From Allokutzneria oryzae (GTDB taxonomy: Bacteria; Actinomycetota; Actinomycetes; Mycobacteriales; Pseudonocardiaceae): DNA of 64,000 nt. Position 1 is the stretch's first letter. Each line of letters begins with the position of its first letter. The stretch covers positions 11,747 to 75,746 of the forward strand of contig NZ_JBHLZU010000030.1 in NCBI RefSeq assembly GCF_042429765.1. The letters run 5' to 3'. The translations under genes and the position numbers were made by a program. Positions 25,095 through 32,209 of the stretch are shown one piece after another. The notes under the pieces are model-generated. The model was not told the origin of the DNA. It saw nothing but the letters and a program-made list of their open reading frames with translations, and made no database searches.

Positions 25095-28000
25095 CGCACC
25101 CGTTCCAGCAACTCCCGCACACCGTCGGCCTCCGGCATGCCCATCCCGGCGAACATCTCCACCGCCCGCTCCCAGTGCTCCCGCGCCCCGACCACGTCAC
25201 CGGCCGCACGCAGAGCTTCCCCCACAACCCGCAACGTCCGCGCCTCCCACACCTGGTGATGAAGCTTTCGGTGCTGCTCAAGTGCTCGCTCGCCGTATTC
25301 CACCGCCACGGCGGGCTCTCCGGCACGGGCGTAGCACTCGGCCAGAGCGGTCCGAGCCATCGGCTCACACAGCCTGATGTCGTTTTCCAAAGAGATCCTC
25401 AAAGCCTCAGAGGCGGCCTCCTCCGCTTCCGAAACCCTGTCATGGGCTAGCAGCATCTTCGACAAGTCGACGAGCGACATGGCGAGTCCGGGCAGGAACT
25501 TGATCCGGCGCATCACGTGGACACTCTTCTGCTGCAAGAGCAGGGCCTCTTCGAGATCACCTCGTCGGCGACAGATCTCGGCTAGTGTTCCCGAAGCCTC
25601 TGCCTCCTTGAGCTTGTTTCCCGTTTCGATGGCAATCTCCAGGGACCTCCCCACATGGATGGACGCCTGGTCGACATCGCCGGCAAAGAGATGGGTCAGC
25701 GCCAGTTCATCCAGTGCCGCCGCCTCACCATGACGCGCGGCAAGCCGGTGCCACACATCGAGAGCCTGTTCAAGCAGCGCCCGCGCTTCGCGAACTCGAC
25801 CACCTTCCCTCGCCATCAACCCGAGGTTGCTCAGTGAGATCCCTTGGATGTGAAGCACCTCGAGCTCCTTGGCCAACGCCAATGCACGCTCAAGACAACC
25901 TCTGGCCAGGTCGATATCACCGGAATGCGCATATGCCGCCCCCAAGTTCATCAGAACATTGGTCAGTGCATGACTCTCGCCGAGCTCGCGAAAAATCAGC
26001 TCAGCCTCGAGCAAGTAGTCGACAGACTCAACCTGATTTCCCAGAAGAGCGTGCGCAACACCGAGGCACGTGTAGCTCTGCGCCTCTCCGACCCGGTCAC
26101 CCAATAGGCGATACATTGCCAGCGCACGCCCGTGCAGTTCCACACTTTGCTCAGACTCGTAAATCGCCTGCTTGAACACCCCCAACCCGGTGCACATGAG
26201 AGCCCGACCGTGCCCATCATTCGCCTCATCGGCGGCGGCGCGCCCATATTCGAGCAACTCGAGCCAGTCGGATCCATATCTCCGATGGCGGAGATAACTA
26301 GCCATGGAGAAAACGAGCTCCCATGAATATCTCAAAGGCCCCAGCTCGCTCGAGCTGCGCACCATGGCAATAAGATTGGCTCGCTCATCATCGAACCAGG
26401 AAAGCGCTTCTGTCGCACCTTCAAAGGCGACTTCAAGACCGGCCGGGACTTCGAGGTCAGCAGGAGCACACCGCATCTCCGGATTCAACACTTTCGCAGC
26501 ATTATTCACTGCCGAGAGGTAGGACTCAAAGAGCGCGCGACGAGCCCGCGAATCTCCGAATGACTTCCCAGCTAGGGAATACTTCTTGTGCGAGTAAAGA
26601 CGGATGAGATCGTGAAACTGGTATCGGCCCGGCCGATGTTCACGAATGAGATTAGCGGCGGAGAGCTTGTCCAGGATGACACCTGCCCACCCGAGGTCTC
26701 GATCAGTCAGCGCAGCGGCGACCCAGCTCGTGAAATCAACCCCAGGAACCAGAGCCAGCGCGGCGAACAATTTCTTGCCGTCAGGGTCGAGTGTCGCGTA
26801 GGACAGCTCAAATGCGGCCCGTACCGCAGCGTGGTCGTCACCCTCGATCGTCAGCGAGTCGAGAAGGTCACCAGATTTCATCCTGTCGATATAGGCACGG
26901 ACGTCAATGGCCTGGAAAGCCAGGTTGGCGCCGGCGATCCGCAACGCAAGCGGAAGGTTCCCACAGAGCGTGGCGAGCTCCCGTCTGGCGTCCACATCAG
27001 CTTCACCCCATCGGCCACCGACAAGCTCGCCAAGCAGTTCCCCCGAATCCTTGACACTCAGCGTAGGCAGCGACAGTGGATGCGCCGAACCCTCGCCCGC
27101 CAGAGCGCGGAGCTCGTTCCTACTGGTGATCAACACTGAGCAACCGGGCAGCGCCCGAAGCAAAGGACGCACCTGTTCCGCATCTGCCGCGTTGTCGAGG
27201 ACCACCAGCACACGCCTGGTCGCCATCGTCGCCCGGAGTTTCTTCGCTTGCTCCTCCAGCTCGGTGGGAACCTCCTGTGGCCTCGTCCCGAGCGCTCGGA
27301 GAAATCGGGCCAGCACCTGTTCGGCCGTCGGGGTAACACCCCTCGAATACCCATGCAGGTTCACATGCAGCTGGCCATCCGGGAAGCGGTCTTTGACCCG
27401 GTGCCCCACACGAACAGCAAACGCCGACTTACCGACCCCCGGCGGCCCCGACACGACAACAAGTCGAGCACCCTCGGCTTCAGGATCGAGCAGGCTCACC
27501 ACATGCTCGATCATCTCCGCCCTTCCCACGAAGTCACCGAGATCGGCAGGTAGCTGTTGCGGAACAACCCGAGCCTCGACGTCAGGCTCCGCGGCCTGCT
27601 CAACCTCGCCCGTGAGCATCTTCTGGTGGAGCTCGCGAAGCTCGGCTCCAACCTCGGACGACAGGTCCAGCCCCGTCCGCTGCACGACATCACGGAACGC
27701 CGCCAACGCCTCGGCCTGCTGCCCCGAGCGGTACAACGCCAGCATCAGCTGTCCCCAGAACCGCTCACGAAACGGGTACTCCGCCGTCAGCGCACGCAAC
27801 TCTCCAATGACCGAGCCATGCCTCCCCTGGCTCAGATCGACATCGATACGCCACTCAAGCGCCTGTAGAAGCTCGGCTTCCAGAGCCGGGCACTCGGCGT
27901 CCCTCAGCTCATCGGACGGCACATCCAGAAGAGGACGGCCGCGCCACAGTCCAACTGCCTCACGCAACGTCTCCGCTTTCAGCTCGCCTGATTCGCCAGA

Positions 28001-28363
28001 AGCACGGGCGACAAGGCTGCGGAAGCGAAGCAAGTCCACGCGGTCCGGGTCCACATCTACGAAGTAGCCACCCTCGACGGTTCGGATCAGCTCCGCAACA
28101 CTGAGCGCTCGCCGAAGGCGGGTCACATGGGTCTGGACGGCGTTGTGTGAGTCCTTCGGCGCGTTGTCTCCCCATAGGTACTCGACCAGTTGACTCGTCC
28201 GAACCGGTCGCCCGGCATGAAGCAGCAAGGCGGCAAGGACAACTCTCTGCTTGGGCGCGTTGATCGGAACAATGTGACCGTCAACCCAGACCTCCAGAGA
28301 TCCGAGGACCTTGAACTCGACTGCCAACGTGGCAGCCCCCCGCTCGCGCGCGCTCCTACCCAC
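25091..28363 (-). CDS. AfsR-like regulator 4 (SARP/BTAD-NB-ARC-TPR), first in the operon
   Basis: A 1090-residue paralogue transcribed first. The N-terminus carries about 12 extra residues before LAVEFKVLGSLEV. Winged helix and BTAD reach about residue 250, then VPQQLPADLGDFVGR, Walker A GPPGVGKS (306-313, Ser for Thr), Walker B VLVVLDN, LITSRNEL, NLPLALRIAG and HDLIRLYSHK. GTG 28363 has GGGGG about seven bases upstream; TTG 28327 would start nearer the paralogues' N-terminus but has weak signals. Roughly 25.9-26.7 kb, coding TPR and the segment before it, has visibly lower GC than the other three genes, which may mark a different history. Confidence 0.9.
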   Translation of the reverse strand: MGRSARERGAATLAVEFKVLGSLEVWVDGHIVPINAPKQRVVLAALLLHAGRPVRTSQLVEYLWGDNAPKDSHNAVQTHVTRLRRALSVAELIRTVEGGYFVDVDPDRVDLLRFRSLVARASGESGELKAETLREAVGLWRGRPLLDVPSDELRDAECPALEAELLQALEWRIDVDLSQGRHGSVIGELRALTAEYPFRERFWGQLMLALYRSGQQAEALAAFRDVVQRTGLDLSSEVGAELRELHQKMLTGEVEQAAEPDVEARVVPQQLPADLGDFVGRAEMIEHVVSLLDPEAEGARLVVVSGPPGVGKSAFAVRVGHRVKDRFPDGQLHVNLHGYSRGVTPTAEQVLARFLRALGTRPQEVPTELEEQAKKLRATMATRRVLVVLDNAADAEQVRPLLRALPGCSVLITSRNELRALAGEGSAHPLSLPTLSVKDSGELLGELVGGRWGEADVDARRELATLCGNLPLALRIAGANLAFQAIDVRAYIDRMKSGDLLDSLTIEGDDHAAVRAAFELSYATLDPDGKKLFAALALVPGVDFTSWVAAALTDRDLGWAGVILDKLSAANLIREHRPGRYQFHDLIRLYSHKKYSLAGKSFGDSRARRALFESYLSAVNNAAKVLNPEMRCAPADLEVPAGLEVAFEGATEALSWFDDERANLIAMVRSSSELGPLRYSWELVFSMASYLRHRRYGSDWLELLEYGRAAADEANDGHGRALMCTGLGVFKQAIYESEQSVELHGRALAMYRLLGDRVGEAQSYTCLGVAHALLGNQVESVDYLLEAELIFRELGESHALTNVLMNLGAAYAHSGDIDLARGCLERALALAKELEVLHIQGISLSNLGLMAREGGRVREARALLEQALDVWHRLAARHGEAAALDELALTHLFAGDVDQASIHVGRSLEIAIETGNKLKEAEASGTLAEICRRRGDLEEALLLQQKSVHVMRRIKFLPGLAMSLVDLSKMLLAHDRVSEAEEAASEALRISLENDIRLCEPMARTALAECYARAGEPAVAVEYGERALEQHRKLHHQVWEARTLRVVGEALRAAGDVVGAREHWERAVEMFAGMGMPEADGVRELLERVR

Positions 28364-28774
28364 GAAACATCCCCCGTTCTCCCGGCTACACACCGGTCGT
28401 GTCAGGTCTCCCCAGACCTGTGACGGTGCCGACTCGACTCGTCAGCGCCTACCTCTATTACATGGCGGCCTTCACAGCATCGCTGCTGGTGAGGCGCGGC
28501 GACACGGAGTACGCGTTCTCTGGGGCATTGACCGGAACGAGATGGCCGTCCGGGGTCCGTTCAGCGGTGCCTGACGGACGGTTGGCGACCCCCCGTTATC
28601 GGGCCGTCACCAACTGCCACTAACGTGTTGTGCGCCACGTGAGCAACCCGCCCACAGTGACGAACGTCCCTCAAGCGGTCGTCCCGCGCTCGACGACCGG
28701 CCTTTCGGCGTTCACCGCAGGTCCATCCCGAGCGCTTAGCGTCCGAGCCGTCGACGCCGTTCGAGGAGGTGGCC
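28364..28774. promoter_or_regulatory. divergent intergenic region before the regulator array
   Basis: About 410 bases without a convincing gene. It must hold the promoter of the four-gene array (minus strand) and that of the GDPD-like gene (plus strand), but I cannot place boxes with confidence. Bases 28521-28550 on the minus strand encode DGHLVPVNAP, close to DGHIVPINAP near the start of regulator 4. A possible short minus-strand frame runs from about 28595 to a stop at 28458. Confidence 0.5.
28458..28595 (-). pseudogene. possible 5' remnant of a fifth AfsR-like regulator
   Basis: A 45-codon open stretch without a start codon, ending in TAA at 28458-28460. Ten consecutive codons (28521-28550) give DGHLVPVNAP, matching DGHIVPINAP of regulator 4 at 8 of 10 positions; the DNA around it matches at roughly three quarters of aligned bases. 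In the paralogues this segment follows the first beta strands of the winged helix. After it the similarity ends. A decayed duplicate of a regulator 5' end is the simplest reading, but a chance match over ten codons cannot be excluded. Confidence 0.35.
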
Positions 28775-29626
28775 GTGCAGGCATTCCGTCGCATCGCGGT
28801 ACTACTGCTGACGATCTTCGGAGTGCTCGCGAGCGCCACCGCGCCGGGCATCGCGGCGCCTTCCCGCGTGAAGCCGCTTCCGCAGGCACACGCACACAAC
28901 GACTACGAGCACACGCGTCCGTTGCTCGACGCCCTCGCCAACGGCTTCACCAGCGTCGAGGCCGACATCTACCTGGTGGACGGCGCCCTGCTCGTCGGGC
29001 ACGACCCGGACGACCTGCGGCCGGACCGCACTCTTCAGTCCCTGTACCTGGAGCCGCTGCGCCAGCAGGTCATCGCCAACCACGGCCGTGTGCACCCCGG
29101 CCGCCCCGGACTGTTCCAGCTGCTCATCGACCTGAAGAACACCGGCGCCGCCACCTACGCAGAGCTGGACCGGGTGCTTCGCTCGCCGAGGTACTCCTGG
29201 ATGTTCAGCCAGTACGTGTCCGGCAAGGTCGTTCGCGGTGCCGTTGACGTGGTTGTTTCCGGCGACCGGCCACGTCAGCTGATGAGCGGTCAGCGGCACC
29301 GCCTGGCGTTCTACGACGGCCGGATGACCGACGCGGCGGACCTCGGGCCCGGTTCGGACGCCAAGCTCGCCGCCCTGGTCTCGGACAACTGGACGAAGCT
29401 GTTCACGTGGAACGGCGTCGGTCCGATGCCTGCTGCTGAGAGGGCGAAGCTTCGCGAGATCGTGGCCACCGCGCACCGGGCCGGCCAGCGGGTTCGGTTC
29501 TGGGCGACGCCCGACTCGCCGGGACCCGAACGCGAAGCGATTTGGCGAGAACTCGTCACCTCTGGGGTGGATCACCTCAACACCGACGATCTGTCCGGAC
29601 TGCGAGCGTTCCTCACAAGGGGCTGA
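28775..29626 (+). CDS. secreted GDPD/PI-PLC superfamily phosphodiesterase
   Basis: A 283-residue exported protein. Residues 1-28 are a Sec signal peptide with a likely AxA cleavage site (PGIAAPS). The mature part has HAHNDYEHTRPLLDALANG at its start, then EADIYLVDGALLVGHDP, the His/Glu/Asp pattern of the PI-PLC/GDPD TIM-barrel superfamily (AIM6-like group). It probably cleaves phosphodiester headgroups outside the cell; the true substrate is unknown. GAGGAGG at 28763-28769 sits five bases before GTG 28775, which is preferred over GTG 28769. A hairpin follows the stop. It is the first gene to the right of the regulator array. Confidence 0.82.
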   Translation: MQAFRRIAVLLLTIFGVLASATAPGIAAPSRVKPLPQAHAHNDYEHTRPLLDALANGFTSVEADIYLVDGALLVGHDPDDLRPDRTLQSLYLEPLRQQVIANHGRVHPGRPGLFQLLIDLKNTGAATYAELDRVLRSPRYSWMFSQYVSGKVVRGAVDVVVSGDRPRQLMSGQRHRLAFYDGRMTDAADLGPGSDAKLAALVSDNWTKLFTWNGVGPMPAAERAKLREIVATAHRAGQRVRFWATPDSPGPEREAIWRELVTSGVDHLNTDDLSGLRAFLTRG

Positions 29627-29640
29627 AGGGTTGTACTTCT

Positions 29641-29657
29641 ACGCCACTTGGTGGCGT
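29641..29657 (+). terminator. hairpin after the GDPD-like gene
   Basis: ACGCCAC (29641-29647) and GTGGCGT (29651-29657) form a perfect 7-bp stem with a TTG loop 14 bases after the stop. A second small stem, GTCAC/GTGAC, follows immediately. Probable intrinsic terminator. Confidence 0.55.
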
Positions 29658-29880
29658 CACCCACGTGACCCAGACCTCACATACGGTAATTGATCCTGGG
29701 TTGGAAACGACCCGGTAACGGTGCCTCCAGCTGCCTAAACCTCCTCGATCGTAAAACACCCCCTTCGCGTTACTGTGACGACGGCCACACTCTGAGACGT
29801 TTGGGTTCCCCGCCGCGGTTACGTACGGTCGCTTCTCGGTTGGCCCCGAAACCCAACCGACGCAGTGCCGGAGAGCTGAC

Positions 29881-30057
29881 GCGCCAAATCCTGTCCAGCA
29901 GGTCTCCGGTCAACGACCCCGAGCGGAAAGACAACTTCTGGACAGGAGCGGGGGAACCACTTCCCGGGCGTCCCGAGCGCCCTAGGGGTGAAGCCGGTCC
30001 CGACCGGCCGGGCCCTCCCCGACAGAGCCCGAACCCGACAGCTCACCTCGCAGGCGC
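29881..30057 (+). ncRNA. c-di-AMP riboswitch (ydaO-yuaA type)
   Basis: The leader before the rpf gene contains the hallmark conserved segments of the ydaO/yuaA class: GGGGGAACCAC, TAGGGGTGAAGCC, and GAACCCGACAGCTCACCTCG ahead of the closing GGCGC. The outer stem pairs GCGCC (29881-29885) with GGCGC (30053-30057). An internal stem pairs TCCTGTCCAG (29889-29898) with CTGGACAGGA (29938-29947). This class binds cyclic di-AMP, generally acting as an off switch, and is well known upstream of actinobacterial Rpf and cell-wall hydrolase genes. About 16 bases separate it from the coding sequence. The region 29658-29880 before it should hold the promoter, which I could not place. Confidence 0.92.
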
Positions 30058-30073
30058 GGTAGGAGAGAGAGAA

Positions 30074-30733
30074 ATGACTTCTTACCGAGGCAAGCACCGC
30101 AAGCAGTCCACCACCGGTCGCAACGTGGCCCGCCTGGCAGTCGCCGGCGCCGTGGCCGCAGCGCCATTCGTTGTGACCGCAGGCACCGCCTCGGCCGCCA
30201 CCCCCAACTGGGATGCCCTCGCCAAGTGCGAGAGCGGCGGCAACGCAAGCATCAACACGGGCAACGGCTACTCCGGTCTGTACCAGTTCAAGCAGTCGAC
30301 CTGGCTGGCCTACGGTGGCGGCGCCTACGGTCAGAACGCCCACCAGGCAACGGCTGCCCAGCAGACCGAGATTGCCCAGCGGCTCTACAACGCCAGGGGC
30401 GCGAACCAGTGGCCTGGCTGCACCAAGAAGACCGGCTGGGCGAACGGCGGTGGCGGCGGTGGCAGCACCAAGGCCAAGCCCGTGTCCAAGAAGCAGGTCA
30501 CCAAGAAGGCCGCTCCGGTGAAGAAGGCCGCGACCCCCGCGCCGGCCGCCACCGCTCCGGTCAAGATCGAGAAGAACGGTGCCGACTACACCGTTGTTGC
30601 CGGTGACACGCTGTCCAAGATCGCCGCGGCGAACAACGTCGAGGGCGGCTGGAAGGCGCTGTTCGAGCGCAACAAGGACGTCGTCAAGGACGCCAACCTG
30701 ATCATCGTCGGTCAGCAGCTCGACCTGAAGTGA
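30074..30733 (+). CDS. resuscitation-promoting factor, transglycosylase-LysM
   Basis: A 219-residue secreted muralytic enzyme. A signal peptide (about 1-41) precedes the Rpf transglycosylase-like domain (about 43-118) starting ATPNWDALAKCESGG, with catalytic Glu-53 and the disulfide pair Cys-52 and the later Cys in WPGCTKK. A Lys/Ala/Pro linker follows, then a C-terminal LysM domain (about 168-218, YTVVAGDTLSKIA) for peptidoglycan binding. It cleaves cell-wall glycan strands during growth or resuscitation of dormant cells and spores. ATG 30074 has AGGAGA seven bases upstream. Position next to mogA-moaE matches rpfA in mycobacteria, but this protein is shorter and carries LysM. Confidence 0.92.
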   Translation: MTSYRGKHRKQSTTGRNVARLAVAGAVAAAPFVVTAGTASAATPNWDALAKCESGGNASINTGNGYSGLYQFKQSTWLAYGGGAYGQNAHQATAAQQTEIAQRLYNARGANQWPGCTKKTGWANGGGGGGSTKAKPVSKKQVTKKAAPVKKAATPAPAATAPVKIEKNGADYTVVAGDTLSKIAAANNVEGGWKALFERNKDVVKDANLIIVGQQLDLK

Positions 30734-30757
30734 CGATGTGCTGAGCACGTCCTGGTG

Positions 30758-30789
30758 AAAGGCCCTGGCCAGCAATGGCCGGGGCCTTT
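30758..30789. terminator. bidirectional terminator between rpf and mogA-moaE
   Basis: AAAGGCCC-T-GGCCA (30758-30771) pairs with TGGCC-G-GGGCCTTT (30776-30789): a 13-bp stem with one T-G mismatch/wobble and a GCAA tetraloop, flanked by AAA and TTT so that either strand gets a short U-run. Located between convergent genes. Confidence 0.85.
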
Positions 30790-30806
30790 CGCTCGTCTCC
30801 GGCGAG

Positions 30807-31724
30807 CTACGGGCAGTTGACCCACTCTTCGGTCCCGTCCGCGAAGAGCTGGCGCTTCCAGATGGGGAGCCGTAGCTTGACCTCATCGACAAGATCAGCG
30901 CACGCGACGAAGGCCTCGCGGCGGTGCGACGCGGAGACCGCGCACGCCAGGGCGGAGTCACCGATCCCGAGGTCACCGATGCGGTGGCTGACCGCGAGCG
31001 CGAAGACCTTCGGGTGCCGGGCGGCCACGTCGGCGGCGACCTCGGCGATCACCTTCTCCGCGCTCGGATGGCCGGAGTACTCCAGCTCGCGCACCTCGCG
31101 GCCGCCGTCGTGGTCGCGGACCACGCCGGAGAACGTGACAACGGCGCCCGCGGTGCGGCTCGACACCAGGTCGGCGTGCTCGGCGACGTCGAGCGGGGAC
31201 TCGGTCACCACTGCCCGCAGCACCTGGGCCGGAGAGTCGGCTCGTGTCACGTGGTCACCTCCGCTCAGCTGGTCGACCGCGTGGTCGAGCACCCCGTCGA
31301 GCACGGTGAGCCCGTCCCGCACTCCGCCGGTCGAGCCGGGCAGGTTCACCACGAGGGTCCGGCCCGCGACTCCGGCGACTCCGCGCGAGAGCACCGCGGT
31401 CGGGACCTTCGGCAGGCCTTGGGCGCGGATCGCGTCGGCGAGGCCCGGAATCTCGTAGTCCAGCACCGAGCGGGTCGCTTCCGGCGTGCCGTCGGTCGGT
31501 GAGATGCCGGTCCCGCCCGTCGTGACCACCACGTCCACGCCGTCCGCGATCGCGGCGCGCAGCTCCGTGGCGACCGGGTCCCCATCAGGGACGACCACGG
31601 GCGCGGGCACCTCGTAGCCCTTCGCGCTCAGCCAGGACTCGATCACCGGACCGGTGCGGTCGGTGTAGACGCCGGCTGCCGCGCGGTTCGAGGCCACGAC
31701 CACGCGGGCCGTGCGCGCGCTCAC
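30807..31724 (-). CDS. fused MogA-MoaE molybdenum cofactor protein
   Basis: A 305-residue fusion. Residues 1-155 are a MogA/MoaB-type molybdopterin adenylyltransferase with VVTTGGTGISPTDGTPE and VVNLPGSTGGVRDGL. Residues about 165-305 are MoaE, the large subunit of molybdopterin synthase, with GAVVTFSGVVRDHDGG, HRIGDLGIGDSAL, SASHRREAF and the catalytic lysines in VKLRLPIWKRQLF. It would convert precursor Z with MoaD and then adenylate the product in one polypeptide. In M. tuberculosis mog and moaE2 are separate neighbouring genes. The GTG at 31724 overlaps the moaC stop (GTGA). No frameshift is seen at the junction. Confidence 0.9.
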   Translation of the reverse strand: MSARTARVVVASNRAAAGVYTDRTGPVIESWLSAKGYEVPAPVVVPDGDPVATELRAAIADGVDVVVTTGGTGISPTDGTPEATRSVLDYEIPGLADAIRAQGLPKVPTAVLSRGVAGVAGRTLVVNLPGSTGGVRDGLTVLDGVLDHAVDQLSGGDHVTRADSPAQVLRAVVTESPLDVAEHADLVSSRTAGAVVTFSGVVRDHDGGREVRELEYSGHPSAEKVIAEVAADVAARHPKVFALAVSHRIGDLGIGDSALACAVSASHRREAFVACADLVDEVKLRLPIWKRQLFADGTEEWVNCP

Positions 31725-32203
31725 CGGTCCTCCGGACGGGTCCACAGGCCGGTCTTGCCGCCTTCCTTGCGCTCGACGCGCACGGCGTCCAGTGTCGCGG
31801 CGGGGTCCACGGCCTTGACCATGTCGTGCAGCGTGAGCCCGGCGACCGTGACCGCGGTCAGAGCCTCCATCTCCACACCGGTGCGGTCCGTGGTGCGGAC
31901 GGTCGCGGTGATCCGGACGTCGGAGCCCTCCGCCGCCAGGTCCACGACCACACCGGCGAGCGCGATCGGGTGGCACAGCGGGACGAGGTCAGGCGTGCGC
32001 TTGGCACCCATGATCCCCGCGATCCTGGCGGTGGCCAGGGCGTCGCCCTTCGGCAGTCCGTCCCTGCGCAGCAGCGATACGACCTCTTCGGTGGTGCGCA
32101 GCACACCGGTGGCGACGGCGAGCCGGGCGCCCGGCCGCTTGTCGGACACATCGACCATCCTGGCCGCTCCGGCCTCGTCGACGTGGGTCAGCTCCTCCGC
32201 CAC
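31721..32203 (-). CDS. moaC: cyclic pyranopterin monophosphate synthase MoaC
   Basis: A 160-residue enzyme that converts the MoaA product to cyclic pyranopterin monophosphate. Family signatures are present: MVDVSDK near the start, AGIMGAKRTPDLVPLCHP with the substrate-binding LCHP, GVEMEALTAV, and KAVDP with the catalytic Lys/Asp. GTG 32203 starts six bases after the malic enzyme stop, with AAGGGC within the end of that gene as a possible ribosome binding site. It runs into mogA-moaE with a four-base overlap. Confidence 0.93.
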   Translation of the reverse strand: MAEELTHVDEAGAARMVDVSDKRPGARLAVATGVLRTTEEVVSLLRRDGLPKGDALATARIAGIMGAKRTPDLVPLCHPIALAGVVVDLAAEGSDVRITATVRTTDRTGVEMEALTAVTVAGLTLHDMVKAVDPAATLDAVRVERKEGGKTGLWTRPEDR

Positions 32204-32209
32204 GCCGTT

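Noticed and set aside
28399..28623. A 74-codon plus-strand reading frame before the GDPD gene
   Set aside because: No ribosome binding site, no recognisable feature, and the region better fits promoter DNA with a possible antisense remnant.
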